NCBI GenBank assembly: GCA_020630915.1
Contig: JAHDIF010000001.1
Coordinates: 203,073-267,072, forward strand
DNA length: 64,000 nt
DNA from: Dokdonia sp.
Lineage (GTDB): Bacteria > Bacteroidota > Bacteroidia > Flavobacteriales > Flavobacteriaceae
Reading direction: 5' to 3'
Shown here: in pieces, positions 8,140 to 17,490 of the stretch
Numbering within the stretch: the first letter of the stretch is position 1
Layout: each line of letters opens with the position of its first letter
The notes under the pieces: model-generated
Seen by the model: the letters and a program-made list of their open reading frames with translations, nothing else
Database searches by the model: none
Told to the model about the DNA's origin: nothing
Translations under genes and position numbers: made by a program

Positions 8140-9141
8140 TTAATTTACAGCAGGACAATTACAATCATAAGGATCTTTATCCTCTCCTAAATTATAACCA
8201 AGAGTTACTTGATGAAAACCTCCATCTACTAAAACGACAGAGTTGCTCTGATAAGAGTAGGTATACCCAAATAAGAAGCGATCGTATTTACCTCCTATAA
8301 ATGGCGTAACATACTGTAATTTCTGGATGTCCACGGTTTCTCCATTAGTAGTGAATTCAGCTCCATCTAGACTCCGTCTATAAGAGAGACCTCCCCATAA
8401 TTTACCCCAATCTAAAGTGTAATAAGCTTTTGCATTGATGTCAAAAGTAGCCTCTTGTGTGCGCTCAGTTGCTTGAAACATAACAGATGGCTCAAAACTC
8501 CAATCTGAAAAATTAGGAGAAATAGCATACGCCATAGACACTAAGTATCTACGCTGGTTATTAGGTTCAAAAGTCGTATCAAAAATATCTCGATCTACTG
8601 GGAGCGCATTTTTAACTGTAAAATGTGCCGAAAAATCTAAGAAATTGTAAGACATTCCAAAATCAACATTTATATAAGAATCTGATTGCTCAATACCTGC
8701 AATAACAGGATCAAAATCAGTAAGGTCAAAATTAGTTTCATCCAGCTTTCCTTGCAGCACACCTAAACTGATCCCGAAGGACAATTGATTGAGCTCCACA
8801 TAATTTCTAGAAAGCAGTAAGTGATACGCAAAAGTGGCGTACACTCCTTGTTGAGAAAAATACCCATTTCTATCATTAAACAATATACCACCAACACCTA
8901 TTTTTTCTCCTACTCTTCCATTAAGACTTATCGTTTGTAAGGCCGGGGCGTCTTCTACTCCTGCCCATTGACTTCTAGCAGTCCCTCTTAGTTTAGCTGT
9001 TTGAGAAGCGCCGGCCATAGAAGGATGCAGTAGGTAAAGGTTATCCTGAAGATAATCAAGATATACTGGAATACCCTCTTGTGCCGTGGCAAACTGCGCA
9101 ATAAAAAGCGCAAGGATTACATAGTATTTTTTCACGTTCAT
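8140..9141 (-). CDS. PorP/SprF-family type IX secretion membrane protein
   Basis: The 333-residue protein has a signal peptide (1-20, ending ATAQ) and the family opening (YLDYLQDNLYLLHPSMAG, then SQWAGVEDAP). The rest alternates in the manner of an outer-membrane beta-barrel, ending FHQVTLGYNLGEDKDPYDC. PorP/SprF proteins act in type IX secretion, in many cases as the partner barrel for attaching an SprB- or SprA-type substrate. No large adhesin gene is adjacent here, so the substrate is not evident. sprA is present elsewhere in the window. Confidence 0.88.
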   Translation of the reverse strand: MNVKKYYVILALFIAQFATAQEGIPVYLDYLQDNLYLLHPSMAGASQTAKLRGTARSQWAGVEDAPALQTISLNGRVGEKIGVGGILFNDRNGYFSQQGVYATFAYHLLLSRNYVELNQLSFGISLGVLQGKLDETNFDLTDFDPVIAGIEQSDSYINVDFGMSYNFLDFSAHFTVKNALPVDRDIFDTTFEPNNQRRYLVSMAYAISPNFSDWSFEPSVMFQATERTQEATFDINAKAYYTLDWGKLWGGLSYRRSLDGAEFTTNGETVDIQKLQYVTPFIGGKYDRFLFGYTYSYQSNSVVLVDGGFHQVTLGYNLGEDKDPYDCNCPAVN

Positions 9142-9202
9142 GTAGTTTTAGTTTTGGGACGCGTTTACAGCATACAAACGCTGTCTATCACACGATAGGA
9201 TT

Positions 9203-9210
9203 CAAATATA
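9203..9210 (-). promoter_or_regulatory. Candidate -7 box for the PorP/SprF gene
   Basis: The minus strand reads TATATTTG, matching the Bacteroidetes TAnnTTTG -7 consensus, about 60 bases before the start codon. No clear TTTG-type -33 box was found at the expected spacing. Confidence 0.4.
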
Positions 9211-9329
9211 TAACATTTTGCTGTACTGCTTAAGAGTTTAACAGGTATAAAACTATCGGAATTTCCCTATCGTAACTCAAAATATACGTTTTTCTATGCG
9301 TACGAGCATGATAGTGTGGCTCAAAATGT

Positions 9330-9343
9330 GCTTTCGCGAAAGC
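9330..9343. repeat. Palindrome GCTTTCGCGAAAGC, intergenic copy
   Basis: This is an exact copy in the divergent region, about 100 bases before the nfu promoter box. Confidence 0.95.
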
Positions 9344-9444
9344 CTTATGCACTATACCCACGTAAAACGCAAAATTCTAGCAATTATTGAATATACAATC
9401 CAATTTTTGATTATTCACTAGCTTCTTCTGAAACCAATCTTCTG

Positions 9445-9452
9445 TATCTTTG
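9445..9452 (+). promoter_or_regulatory. Candidate -7 box for the nfu gene
   Basis: TATCTTTG matches TAnnTTTG and ends 12 bases before the ATG at 9465. If used, the transcript would have a very short leader. The -33 box is not obvious. Confidence 0.4.
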
Positions 9453-9464
9453 TAAAAAAAAGCA

Positions 9465-10367
9465 ATGAGCGCATACAATATATCTATAGAAGGCACGTCA
9501 AATCCTGCTATAAAGAAATTTCAGGCAGATCAATTTCTAGTAAATCATAACAGCTACGAATTTAATAATATAGATGAGGCATCTAACTCACCCCTTGCGC
9601 AACAATTATTCTACCTTCCTTTTGTTAAAACCGTATATATAGCTCAAAATTTTGTAGCTATAGAAAAATATAACATAGTCGAGTGGATAGATATACAAGA
9701 GGAGGTTTCCAAACAAATCGAGGATTATCTTAACGATAATGGAGTGGTGATTATTGAAGATATTCAGGCTAAAAAAATACCTGTTACTGTGTACGCAGAG
9801 AGTACACCTAACCCATCTACTCTAAAATTTGTTGCTAATAAAAAATTAGTCACAGCTCCTTTTGATTTTAAATCTATAGACGAGGCTGCCCAAGCACCAC
9901 TTGCTAAAGCTTTATTTCACTTTCCTTTTGTAAAAGAAGTTTTTGTAGATGAAAATTATGTGAGTGTACAAAAATATGAAGTAGCAGAGTGGGATGAAGT
10001 GGTTACTGAGACAAGAGAGTTTATACGGAACTATATACAAGACGGAAAAGAAATCGTATCTCCAGAACTTCTCAAAACACCTCAACAAGTAGAAACCCTT
10101 GCTGAAAAAGAGTTTGCAACTCTGGATGATACTTCAAAAGAAATTGTAAACATTATAGAAGAATATGTAAAACCCGCCGTAGCGAGTGATGGAGGTAATA
10201 TTGTTTTTAAAAACTATGATGAAAAGACACAGAATGTTCAAGTAATATTACAGGGTGCTTGCTCTGGTTGTCCTTCTTCTACATTTACACTTAAAAATGG
10301 TATAGAAAACATGCTCAAGCAGATGTTACCAGGAAAAATTAATCTGGTAGAAGCCATAAACGGTTAA
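9465..10367 (+). CDS. Nfu-type iron-sulfur scaffold with duplicated N-terminal domain
   Basis: The 300-residue protein carries two tandem Nfu N-terminal domains. The first is at about 4-95 (IEGTSNPAIKKFQADQFLV) and the second at about 107-190 (AESTPNPSTLKFVANKKLV). The C-terminal NifU-like domain is at about 222-300. Its cluster-binding CxxC is Cys266 and Cys269 in GACSGCPSST. Such proteins bind a bridging 4Fe-4S cluster and hand it to client apoproteins. The duplicated N-terminal domain differs from the two-domain Nfu of many bacteria and mitochondria. The abundant Fe-S proteins of the respiratory clusters are plausible clients, by inference. Confidence 0.92.
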   Translation: MSAYNISIEGTSNPAIKKFQADQFLVNHNSYEFNNIDEASNSPLAQQLFYLPFVKTVYIAQNFVAIEKYNIVEWIDIQEEVSKQIEDYLNDNGVVIIEDIQAKKIPVTVYAESTPNPSTLKFVANKKLVTAPFDFKSIDEAAQAPLAKALFHFPFVKEVFVDENYVSVQKYEVAEWDEVVTETREFIRNYIQDGKEIVSPELLKTPQQVETLAEKEFATLDDTSKEIVNIIEEYVKPAVASDGGNIVFKNYDEKTQNVQVILQGACSGCPSSTFTLKNGIENMLKQMLPGKINLVEAING

Positions 10368-10503
10368 CAAATAAGGTCTTTAAGCCTAGAATCCCTGTAG
10401 AACATCGAACAATTAGTTTTCTACCATATATCTCTTCAGATTTAATAATCAATTTGTACTTTTAAATAACGAATTGAATTTTTAAATTATAAAACATAGT
10501 ATT

Positions 10504-10704
10504 ATGGCAGTAATGAAAGTAATTGAGGTTCTTTCAAGCTCTACAAAGAGCTGGGAAGATGCAACTCAAAACGCAGTAAAGCAAGCATCAAAATCAGTAA
10601 AGAACATTCGTTCTGTATATGTGGCTGAGCAAAGTGCAGTTGTAAACGGAGATGAGGTTACAGAGTACAGAGTAAACCTACGACTTACTTTTGAAGTAAA
10701 ATAA
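10504..10704 (+). CDS. Dodecin-family flavin-binding protein
   Basis: This 66-residue protein has the dodecin pattern: VIEVLSSSTKSWEDATQNAV, then IRSVYVAEQSAVV, then EYRVNLRLTFEV. Dodecins assemble into 12-subunit hollow spheres that store or sequester flavins. The conserved tryptophan that stacks on the isoalloxazine ring is present in KSWEDA. The gene is monocistronic, followed by a clear terminator. Confidence 0.93.
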   Translation: MAVMKVIEVLSSSTKSWEDATQNAVKQASKSVKNIRSVYVAEQSAVVNGDEVTEYRVNLRLTFEVK

Positions 10705-10726
10705 CAAGAGACCCTTGTATTTTAAG

Positions 10727-10755
10727 AATCCTGCCTAGTAGCAGGATTTTTTTGT
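10727..10755 (+). terminator. Terminator after the dodecin gene
   Basis: AATCCTGC pairs with GCAGGATT around a short CTAGTA loop, followed by a run of seven or more T. The next gene begins only about 16 bases later. Confidence 0.88.
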
Positions 10756-10770
10756 TTGTATTTTTACAGT

Positions 10771-12885
10771 ATGAATATTTGCAAATCCCTCCTCATACTA
10801 CTCGCTGCCGGTATACTGGCAAACTGCACTGGGCAAAAAGACACAAACATGCACAAATACACTAATGATCTTATAAAAGAAACCAGTCCCTATCTCTTAC
10901 AGCATGCACACAACCCAGTAAACTGGAAGGCTTGGAATGACATTTCTTTACAAGAAGCAACAGATGAGAATAAACTTCTTCTAATTAGTATAGGCTACTC
11001 ATCTTGTCACTGGTGCCATGTCATGGAGAAAGAAAGTTTTGAAGACTCTCTTGTTGCCAGGGTGATGAATGAAAACTTCGTGAATATTAAAGTAGATCGA
11101 GAAGAAAGACCCGATGTAGATAATGTATACATGAATGCCGTACAATTAATGACAGGCCGTGGCGGTTGGCCTTTAAACGCCGTTGCATTACCGGACGGAA
11201 GGCCTATATGGGGTGGAACCTATTTCCCAAAAGAAGACTGGATACAATCCCTAGAACAGATTATATCTATATATAAAGACGATCCTAATAAACTAGTAGA
11301 GTATGCAGACAAACTAGAAGAGGGTATCAAGACGATGGATGTAGTAACACCTAATCCTAATAAACCGAGTTTTAAAAAAGACACGATCGCCACTGCGATC
11401 CAATCCTGGGCACGATCTTGGGATACCAGACAAGGAGGAATAAATCGTGCTCCTAAATTTATGATGCCTAACAACTATCACTTTTTACTGCGATATGGGC
11501 ATCAAAATCAAGATCAAGAAATTCTTGATTACGTGCATACTACACTGGAGCAAATTGCCTTTGGCGGAGTTAACGATCATGTAGGTGGTGGTTTTTCTAG
11601 ATATAGTACAGATATGAAATGGCACGTGCCTCATTTTGAAAAAATGCTATACGACAACGCACAACTTGTAAGTCTCTATAGTGATGCATATCTAGCTTCT
11701 AAAAAGAAACTATACAAAGAAACCGTGTATCAGACTCTTGAATTTATCTCCAGAGAAATGACCACGAGTGAAGGTGCCTTTTATTCCGCTCTGGATGCAG
11801 ATAGTCTAGATGAAAATGGTAAATTAGATGAAGGAGCATATTATGTTTGGACTAAAGAAGACCTACAAAGTTTGATAGGTGAAGATTTCTCATTATTTAA
11901 GGAGTATTACAATGTAAACAACTACGGTAAATGGGAAAAAGACCATTATGTACTCATACGGCAAGACCTTGATGATTCTTTTCTTGCAGAGCATAATATC
12001 TCATTAGAAACATTAAAGGAAAAGAAAAAGCAATGGAAAGAGATATTATTGCGCTTTCGCGAAAGCAAAAGAGCTCGTCCTCGTCTAGACGATAAAATTC
12101 TTACTAGCTGGAATGGTCTTATGACGAAAGCCTATGTAGATGCCTACCGCGTTTTTGATGAAGATGCTTTTTTAGAGGCCGCCTTAAAAAATGCAAACTT
12201 TGTGCTTTCTCATTTGAAACGTCCAGATGGCGGTCTTAATCGTACCTATAAGGATGGAAAAAGCTCCATAAACGCATACTTAGAAGACTATGCCGCAACA
12301 ATAGATGCATTCATTGCCTTGTTTGAAATCACCATGGACACTAAGTGGATAGAACAAGCAAAACAGCTTACAGATTACTCTTTTGAACACTTTCAAAACA
12401 GTGAAAACCAACTATTTTATTTCACCTCTAATGACGACACAAGCCTGGTGACCCGGAATATAGAATACTTAGATAATGTCATCCCAGCATCTAACTCTAT
12501 AATGGCAAAAAATATATTTACACTCTCCCACTATTACTTAGATAAAAAATACACTACAGCTGCGGCAACAATGCTTAATAATATTCAAGAAAATCTCACG
12601 CAATACCCCACGAGTTACAGCAACTGGATGGATCTTATGCTTAATTATACGCAGCCATATTACGAGTTGGTTATCGTAGGTGAAGAAGCTCCTTCCAAAT
12701 TAAAAGAGCTCAATAGTTTTTACCTGCCAAACAAATTAATTGCAGCATCTACTTCTACTAGTGATCAAGAAATTTTTAAAGGACGCTATTTAGAAAACAA
12801 CACACTCATTTATGTTTGTGTAAATAACGCTTGTAAACTTCCTGTAAAAACAATAGACGAAGCGCTAGAACTTATAGAAAAATAA
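10771..12885 (+). CDS. DUF255 thioredoxin-like protein (YyaL/SPATA20 family) with lipoprotein signal
   Basis: The ATG at 10771 is chosen over a TTG inside the terminator tail, because a lipoprotein signal starts there (lipobox LANC). The 704-residue protein has an N-terminal thioredoxin-like domain (about 30-190) with Cys79 and Cys82 in [16 protein letters not shown], and [10 protein letters not shown] just after. A long (alpha/alpha) barrel resembling six-hairpin glycosidases follows (about 200-690). The family is widespread but its activity is not established. Residues near 429-432 (FRES) are encoded by an exact copy of the palindrome. Confidence 0.88.
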   Translation: MNICKSLLILLAAGILANCTGQKDTNMHKYTNDLIKETSPYLLQHAHNPVNWKAWNDISLQEATDENKLLLISIGYSSCHWCHVMEKESFEDSLVARVMNENFVNIKVDREERPDVDNVYMNAVQLMTGRGGWPLNAVALPDGRPIWGGTYFPKEDWIQSLEQIISIYKDDPNKLVEYADKLEEGIKTMDVVTPNPNKPSFKKDTIATAIQSWARSWDTRQGGINRAPKFMMPNNYHFLLRYGHQNQDQEILDYVHTTLEQIAFGGVNDHVGGGFSRYSTDMKWHVPHFEKMLYDNAQLVSLYSDAYLASKKKLYKETVYQTLEFISREMTTSEGAFYSALDADSLDENGKLDEGAYYVWTKEDLQSLIGEDFSLFKEYYNVNNYGKWEKDHYVLIRQDLDDSFLAEHNISLETLKEKKKQWKEILLRFRESKRARPRLDDKILTSWNGLMTKAYVDAYRVFDEDAFLEAALKNANFVLSHLKRPDGGLNRTYKDGKSSINAYLEDYAATIDAFIALFEITMDTKWIEQAKQLTDYSFEHFQNSENQLFYFTSNDDTSLVTRNIEYLDNVIPASNSIMAKNIFTLSHYYLDKKYTTAAATMLNNIQENLTQYPTSYSNWMDLMLNYTQPYYELVIVGEEAPSKLKELNSFYLPNKLIAASTSTSDQEIFKGRYLENNTLIYVCVNNACKLPVKTIDEALELIEK
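12053..12066. repeat. Palindrome GCTTTCGCGAAAGC inside the DUF255 gene
   Basis: This is an exact copy read in the FRES frame ([12 protein letters not shown]). It is the only coding copy in this frame. Confidence 0.95.
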
Positions 12886-13040
12886 CACACTTCCATTAGA
12901 CTTATAGACAAAATTCGCGTTTTTCACCTTAAATGGCTTATATAACGTTGTATTGTATTCGCACAAATTTTCAATAAATAAAATTCTCATTATTCATTAA
13001 TTTTATATGCAATAATTAATTAAAACAAATCATACGCATT

Positions 13041-13859
13041 ATGGAACAACTTGAAAAATGGTTTAATATGGGTCTGGATAAGGCACCAGATTATATAGTA
13101 AAACTTTTACTAGCAATCGTTATATGGATTGTAGGTAAATGGATTATAAATAAACTTATGAAAGTATTTAGAAAAATGCTTCGTAAAAACCCAAATATGG
13201 ATGAGACCTTAGAAAAGTTTCTTTCTAACCTTGTTCGCAGCATATTACTTGTGCTTTTAATTATTGCGATATTGGGGCAATTAGGTATTGACACTGCATC
13301 GTTTGCAGCCATTCTTGCTGCTGCTGGTCTTGCCGTAGGTCTTGCGTTACAAGGGTCCTTGTCTAATTTTGCAGGAGGTGTTCTTATAATGCTCTTTAAG
13401 CCCTTTAAAGTAGGAGATCTTATTGAAGCACAAGGAGAAATTGGTGTTGTAAAGGAAATACAAATTTTTACTACAAAATTATCTACCCCAGACAACAAAC
13501 TTGCCATTCTTCCCAATGGAGCATTATCCAATGGAAATATTAAAAACTACACAGAACTTGGACAACTACGTATAGATCTTACCATAGGTGTTTCTTATGA
13601 TGCAGATATAAGAGAGTCTAAAGAAGCTCTAATGCGTGCAATGACCTCCCAAGACAAAGTATTAAAAGATCCAGCTCCTACCGTAAATATGGGTGAGCTT
13701 GCAGATAGCTCTGTAAACTATGAAGTACGTCCATGGGCTACTCCAGAGAACTACTGGGATGTATACTTCCAGACGATAGAAAACTGTAAAATAGAACTAG
13801 ACAAAGCAGGTATCGAAATACCGTATCCACACGGTGTAGAAATCCAGAAGGAAGGGTAA
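13041..13859 (+). CDS. Small-conductance mechanosensitive channel (MscS family)
   Basis: The 272-residue protein has three membrane segments (about 18-38, 58-80 and the pore helix 85-118) and the MscS glycine/alanine-rich pore sequence AAGLAVGLALQGSLSNFAGG. The beta domain motif KPFKVGDLIEAQGEIG follows. It would gate open under membrane tension to release solutes during osmotic downshock. The length is typical of minimal MscS proteins. It converges with tsaB, and a shared hairpin separates them. Confidence 0.94.
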   Translation: MEQLEKWFNMGLDKAPDYIVKLLLAIVIWIVGKWIINKLMKVFRKMLRKNPNMDETLEKFLSNLVRSILLVLLIIAILGQLGIDTASFAAILAAAGLAVGLALQGSLSNFAGGVLIMLFKPFKVGDLIEAQGEIGVVKEIQIFTTKLSTPDNKLAILPNGALSNGNIKNYTELGQLRIDLTIGVSYDADIRESKEALMRAMTSQDKVLKDPAPTVNMGELADSSVNYEVRPWATPENYWDVYFQTIENCKIELDKAGIEIPYPHGVEIQKEG

Positions 13860-13882
13860 CACTATATTTAAATAATTTTTCT

Positions 13883-13916
13883 AAAGGCAATATCTTATTA
13901 AGATGTTGCCTTTTTC
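13883..13916. terminator. Bidirectional terminator between mscS and tsaB
   Basis: AAAGGCAATATCTT pairs with AAGATGTTGCCTTT (one mismatch) around a three-base loop, with T residues on the plus side. It overlaps the last codons of tsaB. Confidence 0.78.
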
Positions 13917-14581
13917 TTTACCCCTGCAATAAAATCTTTGAGATAATACGGTTCAAAATAAGCGACATCCTCAAGATCCAGAGACTCAAACTTACTTGTG
14001 GCAAGACTACATAGCTCCTTTGCAGAGGGCAGCTTATCAGTCACAAAAATTGCATTAGGGTGGTTACAGATTTCACTAAACTTAGTCACGCCATTCCCTA
14101 CAAAATAAACTTTTCCTTTTTCTAAATACGACATAAAAGAAGTCTCATCTAGGATCTGGGCCTGTGTTTCTCTCACCTGGTTATACGAAGCGTCGTAAAT
14201 AGCGCTATACACTTCCATCCTACGCGCATCGAGCATAGAAACTATATAGCTATTTCCTTCGGCTTGTACTTGTCTACTTAGAGAGTCTAGGGTAGGTATC
14301 GATATGAGAGGAATATCTAAAGCATAGCACAGCCCTTTGGCGGCAGATACGCCTATTCTAAGTCCTGTATAGCTTCCAGGACCTTTACTTACGGCTATGG
14401 CGGTTAATTGGGATTTGTCCGCTTTCGCGAAAGCGAGAACCTCCTCAATATACAAGTGCAAACGCTCTGCGTGAGAATACTTCACATCATAATCTTCTTT
14501 CAATGCCACCATCTCACCATTAATAGACAAAGCCACCGAACAATTTGTGGTGGCTGTCTCTAAACATAATATTGTGCTCAT
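13898..14581 (-). CDS. tsaB: tRNA threonylcarbamoyladenosine biosynthesis protein TsaB
   Basis: TsaB is the inactive ASKHA-fold partner of TsaD needed for the t6A37 modification of tRNAs that read ANN codons. The 227-residue protein opens ILCLETATTNCSVAL and contains VSKGPGSYTGLRIGV, both hallmarks of the family. The start codon is three bases after the adaptor-protein stop, so it forms the tail of the exporter operon. Residues AFAKA near 50-54 are encoded by an exact palindrome copy in a surface-type helical region. Confidence 0.94.
   Translation of the reverse strand: MSTILCLETATTNCSVALSINGEMVALKEDYDVKYSHAERLHLYIEEVLAFAKADKSQLTAIAVSKGPGSYTGLRIGVSAAKGLCYALDIPLISIPTLDSLSRQVQAEGNSYIVSMLDARRMEVYSAIYDASYNQVRETQAQILDETSFMSYLEKGKVYFVGNGVTKFSEICNHPNAIFVTDKLPSAKELCSLATSKFESLDLEDVAYFEPYYLKDFIAGVKKKATS
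14421..14434. repeat. Palindrome GCTTTCGCGAAAGC inside tsaB
   Basis: This is an exact copy read as AFAKA (EEVLAFAKADKS). Confidence 0.95.
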
Positions 14582-14584
14582 AAA

Positions 14585-15868
14585 TTATTCATCTTCAGAC
14601 TCCTCATCTTTCTCTTGCTCAATTTCAACTTTATCACCAGACTTTAGGGTCTTTGTAACAAGTGTATAGGGTCCTGTTATAATTTCATCACCCTCTTTCA
14701 ATCCAGACACTATTTCTATTTGAGAATCATCTTGAATACCAGTTGTCACCACCCTCAACTTGGCCTCATCTCCATTTTTTACAAATACGCATTCAAACTT
14801 TTCTTGTTCAATACTGCTATTTTTTTTGGGAGTTTTTTTCTTTGTACTACTAGTATCCGTTTTTACCACGATAGCGCTTATAGGGGCTTTTACGATATTC
14901 TCACGCTTTTTTGTGATCACATCAACCGTCGCTGTCATTCCTGGTCTAAATGGAGAATAGGTCTCTGGCTTTCCTTCTAATAAGTCAGTATACGACTCTT
15001 TAAGGATTCTTACTTTTACTTTAAAATTAGTTACTTGGTCTGCGGTAAGTGTAGCCTCTGCAGAATTTGCAATTTCTGTTACTAACCCTTTAAACTCTTT
15101 CTTTAAATAAGCATCTACCTCAACTATAGTAGAGTCGCCTACAGATATTTTAACAATATCATTTTCATTTACATCTACCTCAACCTCCATATTCGTAAGG
15201 TTTGCCAGGCGTAGTATTTCGGTCCCTGCCATTTGAGCTGTACCCACGACACGCTCTCCAAGTTCTGCATTGAGCATAGAGATGGTTCCATCTCTCGGAG
15301 CATATATGGTTGTTCTTCCTAGATTATCACTCGCCTGCTTTACAGATGCAGATACACTTTGCACATTGTAATAGGCACTTTCTCTATTAGCCTTCGCAAC
15401 TTCAAAATCAGATACTGCCCTATCATAGTCTGCCTTAGAGATCACCCCTTTTTCAAACAATGGAGCATTACGTTCAAAGTTAAGTTTTGACACCTTTAAA
15501 CTCGCTTCTGCTTGTGCTAGACCAGCTCTTGCATTTTGAAGTCCAGCCTGCGCCTGGCTTAGAGCACCTTGTACAAGATCAGGATTGATCTTTACAAGTA
15601 AGTCTCCTTTCTTTACATCCTGACCTTCTTTAATAGGAAGCTCAATAATTTCTCCTGATACCTCAGAAGATAACTTCACCTCAACCTCTGGTTGTATTTT
15701 ACCTGTGGCCGCTACCGTTTCTATAATAGTGCCTTTTTCTATTTTCTCTACCTCTACCGTTTTAAAATTGCCAGATTTACCAATTGCACCTGATTTTTTT
15801 GCAGCAACCAAGCCTACAATAGCAATGACTGCTATAGAAAGTAGTATTATTAATGTCTTTTTACTCAT
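14585..15868 (-). CDS. HlyD/MacA-type periplasmic adaptor protein
   Basis: The 427-residue protein has an N-terminal membrane anchor (5-24) and the biotinyl-lipoyl-like half motif VSGEIIELPIKEGQDVKKGD. An alpha-helical hairpin lies at about 95-185, and the second lipoyl half (TIYAPRDGTISMLNAELG) follows. Beta-barrel and membrane-proximal domains come next, then an acidic tail. Adaptors of this type bridge an inner-membrane ABC exporter to a TolC channel. It is the second adaptor of the operon and lies five bases after the TolC gene. Confidence 0.9.
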   Translation of the reverse strand: MSKKTLIILLSIAVIAIVGLVAAKKSGAIGKSGNFKTVEVEKIEKGTIIETVAATGKIQPEVEVKLSSEVSGEIIELPIKEGQDVKKGDLLVKINPDLVQGALSQAQAGLQNARAGLAQAEASLKVSKLNFERNAPLFEKGVISKADYDRAVSDFEVAKANRESAYYNVQSVSASVKQASDNLGRTTIYAPRDGTISMLNAELGERVVGTAQMAGTEILRLANLTNMEVEVDVNENDIVKISVGDSTIVEVDAYLKKEFKGLVTEIANSAEATLTADQVTNFKVKVRILKESYTDLLEGKPETYSPFRPGMTATVDVITKKRENIVKAPISAIVVKTDTSSTKKKTPKKNSSIEQEKFECVFVKNGDEAKLRVVTTGIQDDSQIEIVSGLKEGDEIITGPYTLVTKTLKSGDKVEIEQEKDEESEDE

Positions 15869-15873
15869 GTTGG

Positions 15874-17319
15874 TTAGAATTTTAGTTCGGTCACTGGCAC
15901 TCCAAAATAGAGTTCCAACACCTTGATACGGAAAATATAATCGTATTTAGATCGTGTTAATTCAATCTGTGCATTATCATATCGCAATTTTGCCTGACTA
16001 AAGTCGAACGCATTTGTAAGTCCGTTATCATAACGCTCCTTTGCATATGAGTAGGCTAGTTCTTGAGACTCAACAGATATTCTTGCTGCTTTGTACGACT
16101 CCCTTGCGGCCTTTGCATCTGTATATGCCTGATAAACTGCTGTTTCAAGATCAAGCTCTGCTTGCTCCCTCTGATACTGCAACCTCTTTACATTTACTTC
16201 ATTACGTTTTACTTGATTTTTTGCCGTCCAGCCGTTAAAAATAGGCACATTAAGTGACAATCCATAAGATATACCGTCATTAAGATAGAGTTGTTCTATA
16301 AAACCTAATTCATTGGCTGTTGTGACCGTATTAGGAAATTGCCCTATAACATTTTCCCCAGTACCTTCTACCTGACCAATAGTTTGTGTTAAGAAAGGAT
16401 TATTTGGATCTACAGACTGACTAAACCTCACTGCTCCTCCTTGCTCACGGGTATTATAGTTAAAAAAACCGTCTAGGGTAGGCAATAAACCAGATTTGCT
16501 TATTTGCAAATCCTTTTCTGCGATTGCTAGATTTTGCTCTGCAATTTTTAGATCGTAGCGTGTCTCCTTTGCTTTTTCCAAAATAACTTCTGGAATGTTT
16601 TCTAACACTTCCTCTCCTAACAAGTTGTACTCTTGCTCTGCAATGTCAAAGGCTTTGTAATCTTCTATATTCAAAAGTTGAGCGAGTCCTATTAAAGAAA
16701 CCTTCACAGCATTATCTGCCGCAACAATACGTTGCATTTCTGCCGCATCTGTAGCCTGTATTTCTAGCAAGTCTCCTCTAGGCAATACACCTCCGTCTAC
16801 TAAGTCCTGGGTTTGTTGTATTTGCTGTTTTGTAACTATATTCTGGGTTTCTATTACTTTTAAATTCTCTTTATTAAGCAGCACTCCTAAATAGCTTACG
16901 GCTACATTTAAAGCAATATCATCTTTGAGTCTCGCCACATTATAATCTGCCGATATTTTAGATAGTTCTGCTCTGTCTAGGGTTCTCACATTTGCCATTC
17001 CTCCAAAAATTCGAATACCAGCTGTTATACTATATGATGAGTTACGAAGTGTTTGGGTTTCTAGAATACCTGTTGTAATATTTTGTGTAAGACCACTGTT
17101 CCAGTTATTCGAAGCACTACCATTTAATCTAGGTAAGAAGTTTCCTATGGCACCTCTCTTATCAATATCAGCACTTTCTTTATCAAGCTCAGTTTGCTTG
17201 ATGGTAATGTTATTATCAATGGCGTGTTGTACACACTCTTGGAGTGTCCATTTGTTATCCTGCGCTATTCCCGCTACAGCAATCAAAAGTGTAAAACAAA
17301 GACTTATTATTTTTTTCAT
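15874..17319 (-). CDS. TolC-family outer membrane efflux channel
   Basis: The 481-residue protein has a signal peptide (1-19) and the TolC opening (WTLQECVQHAIDNNITIKQ). Two repeats of the outer membrane efflux protein domain include the typical LSLNVPIFNGW and RYDNGLTNAFDFSQAKL. It would form a trimeric channel-tunnel across the outer membrane and periplasm for the adjacent ABC exporter. The gap to the upstream adaptor gene contains the 60-bp repeat copy B, which may separate two transcripts. Confidence 0.93.
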   Translation of the reverse strand: MKKIISLCFTLLIAVAGIAQDNKWTLQECVQHAIDNNITIKQTELDKESADIDKRGAIGNFLPRLNGSASNNWNSGLTQNITTGILETQTLRNSSYSITAGIRIFGGMANVRTLDRAELSKISADYNVARLKDDIALNVAVSYLGVLLNKENLKVIETQNIVTKQQIQQTQDLVDGGVLPRGDLLEIQATDAAEMQRIVAADNAVKVSLIGLAQLLNIEDYKAFDIAEQEYNLLGEEVLENIPEVILEKAKETRYDLKIAEQNLAIAEKDLQISKSGLLPTLDGFFNYNTREQGGAVRFSQSVDPNNPFLTQTIGQVEGTGENVIGQFPNTVTTANELGFIEQLYLNDGISYGLSLNVPIFNGWTAKNQVKRNEVNVKRLQYQREQAELDLETAVYQAYTDAKAARESYKAARISVESQELAYSYAKERYDNGLTNAFDFSQAKLRYDNAQIELTRSKYDYIFRIKVLELYFGVPVTELKF

Positions 17320-17391
17320 AATATCGATTGATGTCCAATATGACTATTGAAACGTGTTTATGTTACAACTAACTGTTAATTTTTTTTGGTT

Positions 17392-17451
17392 CGCTTTACC
17401 ACTTTGTTCTCCCGATGGTCGTGAATCTTCTAAAGTCGCTTTCGCGAAAGC
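17392..17451 (-). repeat. 60-bp extended palindromic element, copy B (intergenic)
   Basis: Read on the minus strand, it starts with GCTTTCGCGAAAGC (17438-17451) and ends GGTAAAGCG. It differs from copy A at one position only. The outer ends CGCTTT and AAAGCG are complementary, so it has short terminal inverted repeats. It sits between the TolC gene and the first adaptor gene, inside the operon. Confidence 0.92.
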
Positions 17452-17490
17452 GCACTTATCCTCCTACGAAGTGGTTATATTAAATTCAAA

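Larger units (their letters stand above)
9142..9464. other. Divergent intergenic region between the PorP gene and the nfu gene
   Basis: This 323-base region separates two divergent genes. It holds a -7-like box on each strand (9203-9210 minus; 9445-9452 plus) and one exact palindrome at 9330. It also has small inverted repeats such as CTATC/GATAG at 9185-9198. No convincing reading frame or RNA gene was seen. Confidence 0.6.
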
